From positions 6,708-70,707 of the forward strand of contig JBAXOA010000007.1 in the NCBI GenBank assembly GCA_037133495.1: 64,000 nt of DNA, given 5' to 3'. The notes beneath the pieces are model-generated. The model had not been told where the DNA came from and searched no databases. It was given only the letters and a program-made list of their open reading frames with translations. Numbering within the stretch: position 1 is the stretch's first letter; each line of letters begins with the position of its first letter. The stretch is from JAAFHB01 sp037133495. Lineage in GTDB: Bacteria > Bacteroidota > Bacteroidia > Bacteroidales > Prolixibacteraceae. This document shows, one piece after another, positions 35,728 through 44,871 of the stretch. Made by a program: the position numbers and the translations under genes.

Positions 35728-38700
35728 TTAATTCATCCGGATCAGGCTGAAAGGCTCTGTTAAGCCATAATCCATAAAGAAATACTCATCAATTCCGGCA
35801 GTTTTTTCGGGCGCTGTGTCCCAATCACCCGGTCCATTGATCCAACGATTGTTATTCTTGTAGAAATAGCCAAAAGTATTTTTCAGACTGCCGATTACCT
35901 TAACCGTAATTTCATTTTTTCCATTTTCAAGGAAAGAACTGATGTTCAGTTCGTAAGGAGGGTAAGCAATATCTCCGGCTTTCTTGTTGTTTACCAGTAC
36001 TTCGGCAAGAATTCCATTCCATTTATTCAGCTTTACCTTATATTGTTCTCCGGATTTCGTAAGTTCGAAATTCTCGGAATAGGCAACTTTTTGGGAGAAA
36101 AATGGATAACCCATTGACTTCCAAGAACCCAGTTTCGAAAGTGTTCCTGTTGAAATTTCGAAGCCTTGCTTAAGCGGATTTAAAATAAAATCCCCCACAA
36201 TATACGCGGGCATCAATTCGGCATGAACCGACATTTTGGGAGCTTTTAAAGTCAATGTATTTAACCCTTTTTGCACCTTGTCGCCAATAGGAAATTTGAA
36301 AAAATCGCGGTCAATCCACCATTTGTCACTCTTTTCCAGTGTTTTACCGTTGAGCAATACTTCCCATAATTCAGGTCGTTCAACGACCGCTGAAAGTTTG
36401 TTTATTGTTTCTGCATTCGCATCTTTACCAAGATAGAAATGGTAATTCACTTCAAACGCGGAGTTGGTTTTAAAAGTATCCAAAGCAAGGTATTGTTGCT
36501 TGTATTGAATTTTATGCTGCCATGGATTTCCCATAGGAAATCCGTTACTGTCAAAGAGTTTACGCATTGCCTTCATAAAGTAGGTCTCTTTTAGCTCTAT
36601 CTTATTTGATTTCAGATCCAGAAAATCGAGTACCAGCACATTCTCGCCTTCAGGCTTGACGTTGATGTTACCTGAATCTGCTACTGCTTGTTCATTTTTT
36701 GAAGTTACTGGTAATGGTGTCTCTGCAAGGTTGTTATTTGAAATATAGTACAGCGCACTTCCAATCGGAGAAATAGAAACTTCAAATACGAGCTGTCCAT
36801 TTTCTTCTTTTGCAGGAAGACGGAAACAATCTCCGGAAATTAAATCCATCTTAACCAAACTCTTTCCCTTGGCATTGATGGTGGCTACAGCATTTTGAAG
36901 CGTGTCGGTATTCGCAAGAAAGAGCAGCTGACCATCATCCATCATTCTTCTTTGATAATATAATTCTCCCAGGACGGGTGCCGGTTCTTTTATTGAAAAA
37001 TCAGGTAATGAGAAAAGCTGTTTTACAACGGTATCGTCTGCACTAGTGGCAAAAGTCCACTGATTTGCGAAATTTTTCATCAGATCGTTGACTTCATTCG
37101 ATTCAGTACCGTCAACAAAAGCGAATGCTTTTGCAAACGAGAGAATTTTTCCACCTTGTTGAAGATAATTTTTCAGCATAGCAGCGGTATTTTTATCAAG
37201 ATTTTGCATTGATTCAGGTAAAACTACCAGTTCGTAAGTTCTCTTTCCGATGATCAGTTTTCCATTTTTTACTGAACCAATTGTTTTCATCACATTCTCA
37301 GATCCAAGATCGTACTCGAAATGATTGCGCTCCAGCTGATAAACGAAAGACTTGAAACTCTTTTGGATCGAATCTGGCATTCCATTTTGGGTGGTTCTTG
37401 AAAAATACATCCATGCAGTGGTATTTGGCTGAATCACGAGTGTTTTATTTATTTGTTCACCAGATGCTGTTGCCATCGAGATACGACCGATATAGTCTCC
37501 CATAGATTTGTAATTAATCCACCAAGGCTCGTGGTAAGTAAAGGATGGCGGATAATCAAATTTTCTGACACCCTTTATCGTATAATAGGCAAGATGTTGA
37601 TTCACAAAATTCACGCCAATAACAGCTTGCCAATCGGCTAGTTTTTTAAGGTTTGCAAAGGAAATTTCCCAGCCTGCACCTCCATAAGTTTCACTAAGTG
37701 TTCGTTGACGCCCGGCTTGATTGGCAGCACTTCGCAATTCACGAATGGCGCGGGTATTCCCGAACTGACCGCCTTGTCCATTAGGAATGTATTCATTTCC
37801 AAGCATATCGACACCAGGTTGCTGATGGTGGATATAAAAGGATGCTTCGTCTGAACCATCCGTTGGTTTTGGCCAGCCATGTTCCCAGTAGTGTCCTGTA
37901 AATTTCAATCCATTCTTTTCGCAATATTCGCTGTATGGAATTGCCCAGCGTTCCACGAACATTTCAAGCAGCAGTTCGAAGTAATCGTGCCTTACCTTTC
38001 TCCAGTTGCCTACCTCAAACACAATTGACGGAAGGTTGACTCTTAAGTCGTAGCCCCAACGTTTTTGAAATTCAGGAAACAGATCGGAAGTCCACCGGAG
38101 TGCTGTTTTAGGACCCATGGCTGCTTCTAAATTTGGTTCGTCAGTGAAGCTGCCCATCAGCGTTTTTCCAAATTCATCCTTGTCATATTTTTCATATCCT
38201 TTCATGGTGATCTCCAGAAATTTCTGTGTTACACCTTTTTGAAGAAGATCGACATAAGGGAAATTTCCATACCAGAATGATTTTGCTGCAAAGGTTTTCT
38301 TGAAAAGATAGAACATGCCTTTTTTGTCCGCGTAAGCTTCCTTTGTAGCTGTAATATCCGTTAACTGGTTGTTTTCAAATTTGATAATCGCCTCATACTT
38401 TACGGTATCCAGCTTAAGGATTTCCTGAACTTCGCATCCCAGACCGGTACCGTGAATATAGGACTCCGGCATTTGAGCGGGAACATGACCGCCGGCAAAA
38501 CCGCTTGGGTAGGAATTCTCATCGTAAATCCATACTTTCATGCCCAGTTCTTTCCCTTTTCGGACAGTAAAATCAAATAAATGATTCCAATCCTCGGAAA
38601 GATATTCGGTTAACAGCCCGGGACGTGGATGAATGAAAACACCGCCTAATCCACCTTCCTTAAATTTTTTCATTTGAAAATCAATCCCATTCTCTGTAAT

Positions 38701-38877
38701 CTTATCGTTCCAGTCCCAAAGGGGAGCACTGCGATAATCGGCAGGTGGATCCACGAATAATTTTTTAAGTTCGGTATAGGTCTGAATACCTTCACGTACA
38801 GGTTTTTTGGCGCATCCAATAGCAAGAGCGATCAAAAGGATGCTACCTGCTGTCCTGAGTAAAAAATTGATTTTCAT
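35728..38877 (-). CDS. GH106-type exported glycosidase (lipoprotein)
   Basis: A 1049-residue lipoprotein (lipobox AIGC, Cys22). It opens with FVDPPADYRSAPLWDWNDKI and GIDFQMKKFKEGGLGGVFIH, the N-terminal TIM-barrel signature of GH106 (alpha-L-rhamnosidase) and related large proteins, with WIYDENSYPSGFAGG next. After the barrel (about 35-450) come a middle alpha/beta domain, and C-terminal jelly-roll domains with YFFMDYGLTEPFSL at the end. GH106 enzymes remove terminal alpha-L-rhamnose using a calcium-bound acid. This member is divergent from the two other copies in the locus and may have a different linkage or sugar. It precedes truA convergently and follows the isomerase-like gene by 71 bases. 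Confidence 0.78.
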   Translation of the reverse strand: MKINFLLRTAGSILLIALAIGCAKKPVREGIQTYTELKKLFVDPPADYRSAPLWDWNDKITENGIDFQMKKFKEGGLGGVFIHPRPGLLTEYLSEDWNHLFDFTVRKGKELGMKVWIYDENSYPSGFAGGHVPAQMPESYIHGTGLGCEVQEILKLDTVKYEAIIKFENNQLTDITATKEAYADKKGMFYLFKKTFAAKSFWYGNFPYVDLLQKGVTQKFLEITMKGYEKYDKDEFGKTLMGSFTDEPNLEAAMGPKTALRWTSDLFPEFQKRWGYDLRVNLPSIVFEVGNWRKVRHDYFELLLEMFVERWAIPYSEYCEKNGLKFTGHYWEHGWPKPTDGSDEASFYIHHQQPGVDMLGNEYIPNGQGGQFGNTRAIRELRSAANQAGRQRTLSETYGGAGWEISFANLKKLADWQAVIGVNFVNQHLAYYTIKGVRKFDYPPSFTYHEPWWINYKSMGDYIGRISMATASGEQINKTLVIQPNTTAWMYFSRTTQNGMPDSIQKSFKSFVYQLERNHFEYDLGSENVMKTIGSVKNGKLIIGKRTYELVVLPESMQNLDKNTAAMLKNYLQQGGKILSFAKAFAFVDGTESNEVNDLMKNFANQWTFATSADDTVVKQLFSLPDFSIKEPAPVLGELYYQRRMMDDGQLLFLANTDTLQNAVATINAKGKSLVKMDLISGDCFRLPAKEENGQLVFEVSISPIGSALYYISNNNLAETPLPVTSKNEQAVADSGNINVKPEGENVLVLDFLDLKSNKIELKETYFMKAMRKLFDSNGFPMGNPWQHKIQYKQQYLALDTFKTNSAFEVNYHFYLGKDANAETINKLSAVVERPELWEVLLNGKTLEKSDKWWIDRDFFKFPIGDKVQKGLNTLTLKAPKMSVHAELMPAYIVGDFILNPLKQGFEISTGTLSKLGSWKSMGYPFFSQKVAYSENFELTKSGEQYKVKLNKWNGILAEVLVNNKKAGDIAYPPYELNISSFLENGKNEITVKVIGSLKNTFGYFYKNNNRWINGPGDWDTAPEKTAGIDEYFFMDYGLTEPFSLIRMN

Positions 38878-38948
38878 GATGATGATTTAGTTGATTTATT
38901 TTTGTTGTCAGTTTATTCTCAGTAAAGATAAATAATTTAATTATTTGA

Positions 38949-40364
38949 TCAGCAAATCTGAACTACCTCGATCCCTAAAATCTGACCAAATTTGTGAATT
39001 TTTCCGGCAATGTGGCCAACTCCGATAGCGCAGTGGTGAGCAGGACCTTGTTTCGACCAGTTATTCATGAATTGTTTCGCTCCGACCGAAAAACGATAAC
39101 GACTGTTCGTATTGCCAATCTCGAGTACCGGTCCTGCAACTGATGCTCCTTCTGCGACCAGCAGAAAAATACCATCTTTCCCTTCGACAACTGAAAGCAA
39201 GGTTACTGGTCCATGTTTTACAGTCATCTGAATTGATAAGCCTTTGCCTGGTTTTCCGTGAAAAATCGGGAGGGGAACAAGTTTTACAGGGCCTTCAGCA
39301 ATCGCGAAATGAGCCGGTCCGTCGTGCCCGAGCATCACCACATCGTCTGCGAAATCCATCAGATAAAATTCAGAGAAAGACCCGCCCGTACCAAATTCAG
39401 CCATAATTTTCATTGCCTGGGCATTTTTAACTTCACATTCGCCGGCGACAGGAATATTTTTACCGGTCAGCAACGTATTTCCTGCAATAACGGAGGTGAC
39501 AATGTTTTCGTAGTCATTGCCGGAATCACCTTCGTAATAATAAGCCATTGCTCCCAGATTGTGATTTTTCACCAATTTATCCAATGCGACTGAAGTATGT
39601 GCAGCCCGCTCTATTTCTGCCGATTCGCATTCGGAAGCAACTTCAAAATTTGATTTAAACTCCTTGATTTTTTCTTCAATTTCCGAATTTGTGGTTTCAT
39701 CGCGGTACCTTTTCAGCTCGCACATTTCGAGCATTTCAATATGGGTGCCAAAAACTGCCGATTGTTTTGTCAGATCAGTGTAAACGTCGAGCATTCCACC
39801 ATAATAATGACCCAAAACTCCCAGCCGATTATGTCGCATCGCTGTTGTAACACGGGCAGCTTCAGTCCATTCTCCAATCTCCTTCCATGCTTCTTCATCC
39901 TTTAGATAACCCGTGACGATATCGTACTTAATTCCCGACCGGTTAAAAACGCTGGCAATTTCCGGAACCGAACAGGCCTGACAATGCTCGAGCCAGATTC
40001 CCGTCATTTTTCCACGGTCACCAAGCTGATTAAATGCCTTATAATCAAGCATAGCCACAGGTTGAAGATTCAGGATAACCACAGGCACCTTCAACCTTTG
40101 GGCGATGGGTAATACGGTGGATGAAAGCGCATAAGTAGATACATAAAGAAATACAATTTCCACGTCCTGACTTTTCAGAAAATCAGCGGCCTCGCGTGCT
40201 TTGACAGGATTATCAACCATTCCGGCATCGATAACTTCAACTCCAAAACCGGCAATTCTATTTTTAACCTGCGACTGATAATCTTTCAGATTGTCGAGCA
40301 ATCCATCAAACTGCGCCCAGTATGTGTCGAGGCCAATTCCAAATAATCCTACTCTGGTTTGCAT
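38949..40364 (-). CDS. L-fucose/L-arabinose isomerase family protein
   Basis: A 471-residue cytoplasmic protein without signal peptide. It has the L-arabinose/L-fucose isomerase fold: an N-terminal Rossmann-like part (RVGLFGIGLDTYWAQFDGLL), then metal-site motifs VAGECEVKN (Glu), MLGHDGPAHF (His) and AHHCAIGVGHIAGK (His) in the C-terminal half. Enzymes of this family interconvert an aldose and a ketose using Mn2+ or a related ion. In this locus it could isomerise a sugar released by the rhamnosidases or fucosidase; the family is broad and the real substrate is unknown. It lies between two GH106-type genes. Confidence 0.86.
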   Translation of the reverse strand: MQTRVGLFGIGLDTYWAQFDGLLDNLKDYQSQVKNRIAGFGVEVIDAGMVDNPVKAREAADFLKSQDVEIVFLYVSTYALSSTVLPIAQRLKVPVVILNLQPVAMLDYKAFNQLGDRGKMTGIWLEHCQACSVPEIASVFNRSGIKYDIVTGYLKDEEAWKEIGEWTEAARVTTAMRHNRLGVLGHYYGGMLDVYTDLTKQSAVFGTHIEMLEMCELKRYRDETTNSEIEEKIKEFKSNFEVASECESAEIERAAHTSVALDKLVKNHNLGAMAYYYEGDSGNDYENIVTSVIAGNTLLTGKNIPVAGECEVKNAQAMKIMAEFGTGGSFSEFYLMDFADDVVMLGHDGPAHFAIAEGPVKLVPLPIFHGKPGKGLSIQMTVKHGPVTLLSVVEGKDGIFLLVAEGASVAGPVLEIGNTNSRYRFSVGAKQFMNNWSKQGPAHHCAIGVGHIAGKIHKFGQILGIEVVQIC

Positions 40365-40393
40365 GTTTATTTGATATGTTAATATTCATTCTT

Positions 40394-40409
40394 TCCGCCA
40401 GCTGGCGGA
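40394..40409. repeat. 16-bp perfect palindromic repeat
   Basis: TCCGCCAGCTGGCGGA is a perfect palindrome in the 67-base gap between the GH106-type gene and the isomerase gene. It is identical to the copy at 63092. Confidence 0.8.
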
Positions 40410-40431
40410 CCTAATTTTTAATGCTTGTAAA

Positions 40432-43362
40432 TCAATTAGTTATTGGGCTGGTCACTATCCTTACCGGCCCTAGCAATCCCGATTCGAGCAATGGCGTATC
40501 CGACTTGAGCATATCAAAGCGGAATGCGTCGTGAGTTTTGGTGTACCGCTTATCTTTCGGCAAGTTCAGATCTCCAACAACACGGTTTGCCCAAAGATTT
40601 ATTATATCGATCTCCAACGTATTGCCTGTCGGTTTAACCAAGTTAGAAATCTCAACACGCCACGGGGCACACCACAGAATTCCAAGATTCTTGCCATTTA
40701 ATCTTACTTCAGCAACATTTTTCACATTGCCGAGATCGAGAAACAGTCGTTCACCCTTATGTTCAGCTTTTACTTCTCCCTTGATTTTTGAATTCAGATC
40801 AAAGTCTTTATGATAGGTTGCTTTTCCTGAATAGTACTTAATTCCATCTTCAGTACTGTTTATCCAATTAATAAGTTTGGGAAATTTCACAATGCCCGGG
40901 CCGCCCCAAAGTGGATCGAATGTAACTTTCCAGGCATCACTAAGGTTAATCAATTCGGTAAGTTTTGGAAAGTTTGATTTCGTCTTTTCCATAGTGCTAA
41001 TCGATATTGGCTTCCGAAATACGATGAACCAGGAGTCGAACTTATCGAATTCCAACGAAAGGGTGGTACTCTTATCGGTCGCCACAAAGTCAACGACAGG
41101 CCTGATTTCACCGGTAACGGCATTCCAGATTTCGGGTTGCTTTCCATTAACACGAAAAGTAAAATTGGATTTTTCGGGCTTATTTGTGCGATTTATAACG
41201 AAATAAATCTCATCATCACCACTTTTCCGATGAATATAGTCGAATTTCTCAGGTTGTTGGGATTGTTCGGTGAATGAAAAGTCAGGCTTCACCCCATCGG
41301 CTAAAAGAATTTCCCGCGGTGTTTTACCCCAAATCACTCTTCCTTTCCCAAATTGCCGCTCGGTTCGATCTTTGCCGTTGAGATTGCCCCAGACTTCAGC
41401 AGCGATTCTTCGGACCTCGTCATCAGAGTCCGGGAAGTTTTTCAGTCCTTCGGAATATTCAGGGGGAGATCCGACCACCGTTGCACCCATAAGCACCAGT
41501 TCACGAATTTTTTTTATCACTTCAATTGACATAGCCTTCGACGGAATGGGAGAGATATTTAGTTTCTGATACCGACTAACTTGCAAACAGATCTCAGGAG
41601 AGGTGGAGGTGCAGTTTTGCAAGACCAACAATCGATAACTCATTCCGTCGGGCAGCAGGATCTGTCCATTTTTGACCGACATCCGTGTGAGCAGTACCTC
41701 TGCATTGGTGTAGTCGCAATCATAACCGGGGCCAAGAGACGGTATGATATATTTGGGTGGCACCAGTGTTGGCGCTCTTTCGCCCAAATAAAAGCAAACA
41801 TCTCCCACAAACTTCCCTTGTTGGAGCATAAACTGGCAACGTGAAAGCCATGTAAAGAATGGCTTTGACTGCTCCCACCAGGTGATATTTGGTGTCCAGT
41901 GCTGTCCTGCACAGAATTCGTATCCCGGTTTACCATCCGATGGGGGCTGACACGTAGCCTGGTGTAACATAATGCGGTTTATTCCCTCGCAAAAAGCATC
42001 GTTGGCATAAGGTTTTAAATCGGATGGCCCCAGTGACCAATGGGTGCGGTCCTGTTCTTGTTGTGTGAAAGACTCAGCCATAGCCTCTTTTTTACCATAG
42101 ATATGAGAGGCTGTTGCGGTTTGTTTGAGATTGAGTCGCAGATGCCGGTCGGAATTGTACCCGCCAGGAGCTGTGAAATGACCATTTACCCAAAATTCTC
42201 CGGCAGGGATATCACAGCGCCCCAGGTTTTTAAGTACATCCTGAGGCGGAATATCGTTGGGTCCACCTGCTTCATTGCCCACTTTCATTCCATATTTATG
42301 ACACAGATCCTGGAAATGAGCATAATAATTCTCTGCTATGCAATCCTGAATCGTACGGTCAAAGTCTTCGCGAAACCGATTGGAAATCAAGGAATCGCCA
42401 ACGGTGAAACCTGCCAGAACGGGAAGGTAGGGCTTGAGATCGTATCCCCTGAATCTTCGGAATTGGTTAGGGAAATCCTGTGTCCAGGTTAATTTTCCAC
42501 ATTCCCAGCTGTCGGACCAGAGATAGGCCAATTTTCCACCCGCCTTTTTCGCCTCTTCAATAACCAGTTTACCAAGATGGTCGAAATGATCATCCAACGA
42601 AGCAGTACTTAAATAATCAATTTCATAACCGTCACCTCCTGTGAAAGTGTCGCCCTCAGGATAAGCATGCCATTTACTCCAGGTCGTTCCGGTCAGGGTA
42701 TATCCGTTGCGTAAGATCACCCATTTCCCCTCAGGAACTTCCCATTCGAACTGACCGTCAGGATTTAAATTATTCGTCAGATCAATTAATGTTTCAGCAA
42801 TAATTTTTTTCTCATCATCCTGAATGCGGAAAGCCTGGACCCATAGGTCGTGGTAATACCCATCAACCGTTACGGGTTGGGTAAGTTTTCCTGAGAATTT
42901 TCTGCCACCTTCGACCTTCAGTTGGGTCTGAACGATCTTTTTCATCGCATTATCGGGCGTAACCCATGGTCCCATCATGGTCCAGCCACCTGCAAGATTA
43001 AATCCAATTTCGATATTAAACCGTTTGGCTTCCCGGACAGCATGCCGAAAGAGATCTCTCCATTCAGCTCCAAGAAAATCGACCCCTAAAAGCGGAGTCT
43101 TCCCGGCATATCCTCCCGTGCATATAAGATTGACACCGCTTATCCCTTTTGCCCTAAATTCTTCCAAATCCCTTGTAATTCCTGCCTTATCCACACGATT
43201 GAAAAGCCACCACCAATAAACCCGGGGTTTGGCCGAATCAGGTGGCGAAAGAAACGAATTTCGCAATCCATCCGGAGAATTCCCAAACACTGAAATGCCT
43301 GATAAAATGATTAATATTAAACAAATAACGAATTTTGATTTGCGATAAATCATTATTTTCAA
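40432..43362 (-). CDS. GH106-family exported alpha-L-rhamnosidase
   Basis: A 976-residue exported protein with a signal peptide (about 1-27). FLSPPDSAKPRVYWWWLFNR and GITRDLEEFRAKGISGVNLI form the GH106 barrel start, followed by GFNLAGGWTMMGPWVTPDNA. After the barrel (about 45-480) a middle alpha/beta domain (VLMGATVVGSPP) and C-terminal jelly-roll domains follow, with the typical LWANRVVGDLNLPKDKRYTK block. The layout fits family members that strip alpha-L-rhamnose from pectin- or gum-type glycans. It is closely related in layout to the copy at 46.8 kb. The GH29 gene lies 13 bases upstream, so the two are probably co-transcribed. Confidence 0.87.
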   Translation of the reverse strand: MKIMIYRKSKFVICLILIILSGISVFGNSPDGLRNSFLSPPDSAKPRVYWWWLFNRVDKAGITRDLEEFRAKGISGVNLICTGGYAGKTPLLGVDFLGAEWRDLFRHAVREAKRFNIEIGFNLAGGWTMMGPWVTPDNAMKKIVQTQLKVEGGRKFSGKLTQPVTVDGYYHDLWVQAFRIQDDEKKIIAETLIDLTNNLNPDGQFEWEVPEGKWVILRNGYTLTGTTWSKWHAYPEGDTFTGGDGYEIDYLSTASLDDHFDHLGKLVIEEAKKAGGKLAYLWSDSWECGKLTWTQDFPNQFRRFRGYDLKPYLPVLAGFTVGDSLISNRFREDFDRTIQDCIAENYYAHFQDLCHKYGMKVGNEAGGPNDIPPQDVLKNLGRCDIPAGEFWVNGHFTAPGGYNSDRHLRLNLKQTATASHIYGKKEAMAESFTQQEQDRTHWSLGPSDLKPYANDAFCEGINRIMLHQATCQPPSDGKPGYEFCAGQHWTPNITWWEQSKPFFTWLSRCQFMLQQGKFVGDVCFYLGERAPTLVPPKYIIPSLGPGYDCDYTNAEVLLTRMSVKNGQILLPDGMSYRLLVLQNCTSTSPEICLQVSRYQKLNISPIPSKAMSIEVIKKIRELVLMGATVVGSPPEYSEGLKNFPDSDDEVRRIAAEVWGNLNGKDRTERQFGKGRVIWGKTPREILLADGVKPDFSFTEQSQQPEKFDYIHRKSGDDEIYFVINRTNKPEKSNFTFRVNGKQPEIWNAVTGEIRPVVDFVATDKSTTLSLEFDKFDSWFIVFRKPISISTMEKTKSNFPKLTELINLSDAWKVTFDPLWGGPGIVKFPKLINWINSTEDGIKYYSGKATYHKDFDLNSKIKGEVKAEHKGERLFLDLGNVKNVAEVRLNGKNLGILWCAPWRVEISNLVKPTGNTLEIDIINLWANRVVGDLNLPKDKRYTKTHDAFRFDMLKSDTPLLESGLLGPVRIVTSPITN

Positions 43363-43375
43363 ATATGAATGATGG

Positions 43376-44863
43376 TTATTTAGTAATCTTTATAACTACA
43401 GCCTCCTGTTTTGCCAATGGTGCTCTTAAGTTCCGGGGTATAGTTATTATTTGTCCGCGCTCAGTTATTTTACTGCTTAATTTTTGATTTGATTCAAGGA
43501 GGCTTACCTTAAGTTTTCCGGTTAACTGCGTTTTAATGATTATTTCAGAAGGTATTTCTTTCTCATCTTTTGCAGGCATATAAATGGCATAAATAATGTT
43601 ATCCCCTTTTGAAGTATAGGCAACTTTGCCATCGAGGAATGGCACTACAGGCTTTGTATTGTAAATAGCTTCGCCGTTTATCCGGAGCCATTTGCCCAGT
43701 AAATTAAGATTTTCATATACTTGAGGTTCGAAGTCTCCTTTCCCGTTAGGACCAACGCCGAGGAGTAGGTTTCCCCCTTTAGCTACAATATTGACCAGTA
43801 ACTGCACAAGCTCTTTTGATGATTTATAATTATCATTTTTAACCCAACCCCATGCGCCACCCATGGTGATGCAACTTTCCCATGGAACAGGCAATGCTTT
43901 TTCGGGTGTTTTTTGTTCAGGAGTTAAATAATCTTCATATTCACTTGGGACCCAACGGTCAACAACCAGCATTCCCGGCTGATTTACCCGTGCTTTTTCT
44001 GAGATTAGTTTCATATTTATATCCATGTCATAAGGATATTTGCAAAACTCTTCAACATTTTTATTGATCGTTGACAAAGGCCGGACCCAACATCCGTCAA
44101 GCCATAGAATATCGACCTTGCCGTACTCAGTTGTTAATTCATTGATTTGATTTTGAGTGAATTCCACAAATTTCTTCCACCTGTCAGGATGTTTGGTGAT
44201 ATCGTAAGACGGATTTCGGTCTTTTGGAGGGTAATACGACCACCAAAAGTATTGTGTATCCCAGTCGGGTTTTGAAAAATAGACTCCCGTTGCCAATCCT
44301 TCCTTTCGGGTAGCTTCAAGCACTTCTTTTAGCACATTTGCCTTAGGATTAACTGAGAAAGGGCAACCTTTGTCTGTAACTTTGAAATCTGTGTATTTGG
44401 TATCATAGAGACAAAATCCATCATGATGCTTTGCAGAATAAATCATGTACTTAGCACCTGAGTTCTTAAACATTTTAGCCCATTTATCAGGATCGAAGTT
44501 AAGAGGATTGAATTTTGTCTTTGTATTTCTGTAATCATTACAGAATTTATAATAATCGTTGTATCCGTTGCGTGTAATCCAGTCTTCAGGACATAATGCC
44601 CATGATTCAACAATTCCAAGTTCCGAATACAGGCCCATGTGTATCAATAATCCAAATTTGTATCCCTGCCATTTTTTCAGGTTTTCCATTACTTTGGGGT
44701 CTTTGGGCCACACATAGGTATCAGTTTCTGATAAATGCTGTGTTAATTTTACCGCTAACGGATCGTCTTTTGGCTGAACGGAACTATTCCCGGTTTGAGC
44801 GAATAACCTGCCTGTCGCTACGACAAGCATAAAAAGAAATGCAAGGGTTAATTTACTGTTCAT
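43376..44863 (-). CDS. GH29 alpha-L-fucosidase
   Basis: A 495-residue exported protein with a signal peptide (1-22). It has the GH29 barrel: YKFGLLIHMGLYS (68-80), SAKHHDGFCLYDT (143-155) and VDILWLDGCW (250-259), in which Asp256 is the nucleophile. The C-terminal beta domain carries GNLLLGVGPNGKGDF, a strand of the family. It removes alpha-L-fucose with retention in the periplasm. It lies 8 bases before the sialidase-like gene ends and 13 bases ahead of a GH106 gene, in a tight cluster that suggests one transcript. Confidence 0.94.
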   Translation of the reverse strand: MNSKLTLAFLFMLVVATGRLFAQTGNSSVQPKDDPLAVKLTQHLSETDTYVWPKDPKVMENLKKWQGYKFGLLIHMGLYSELGIVESWALCPEDWITRNGYNDYYKFCNDYRNTKTKFNPLNFDPDKWAKMFKNSGAKYMIYSAKHHDGFCLYDTKYTDFKVTDKGCPFSVNPKANVLKEVLEATRKEGLATGVYFSKPDWDTQYFWWSYYPPKDRNPSYDITKHPDRWKKFVEFTQNQINELTTEYGKVDILWLDGCWVRPLSTINKNVEEFCKYPYDMDINMKLISEKARVNQPGMLVVDRWVPSEYEDYLTPEQKTPEKALPVPWESCITMGGAWGWVKNDNYKSSKELVQLLVNIVAKGGNLLLGVGPNGKGDFEPQVYENLNLLGKWLRINGEAIYNTKPVVPFLDGKVAYTSKGDNIIYAIYMPAKDEKEIPSEIIIKTQLTGKLKVSLLESNQKLSSKITERGQIITIPRNLRAPLAKQEAVVIKITK

Positions 44864-44871
44864 ATGAAATT

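Noticed and set aside
42040..42492. A 150-codon plus-strand frame inside the GH106 gene
   Set aside because: It is antisense to a gene with clear family motifs and shows no domain or start signal of its own.
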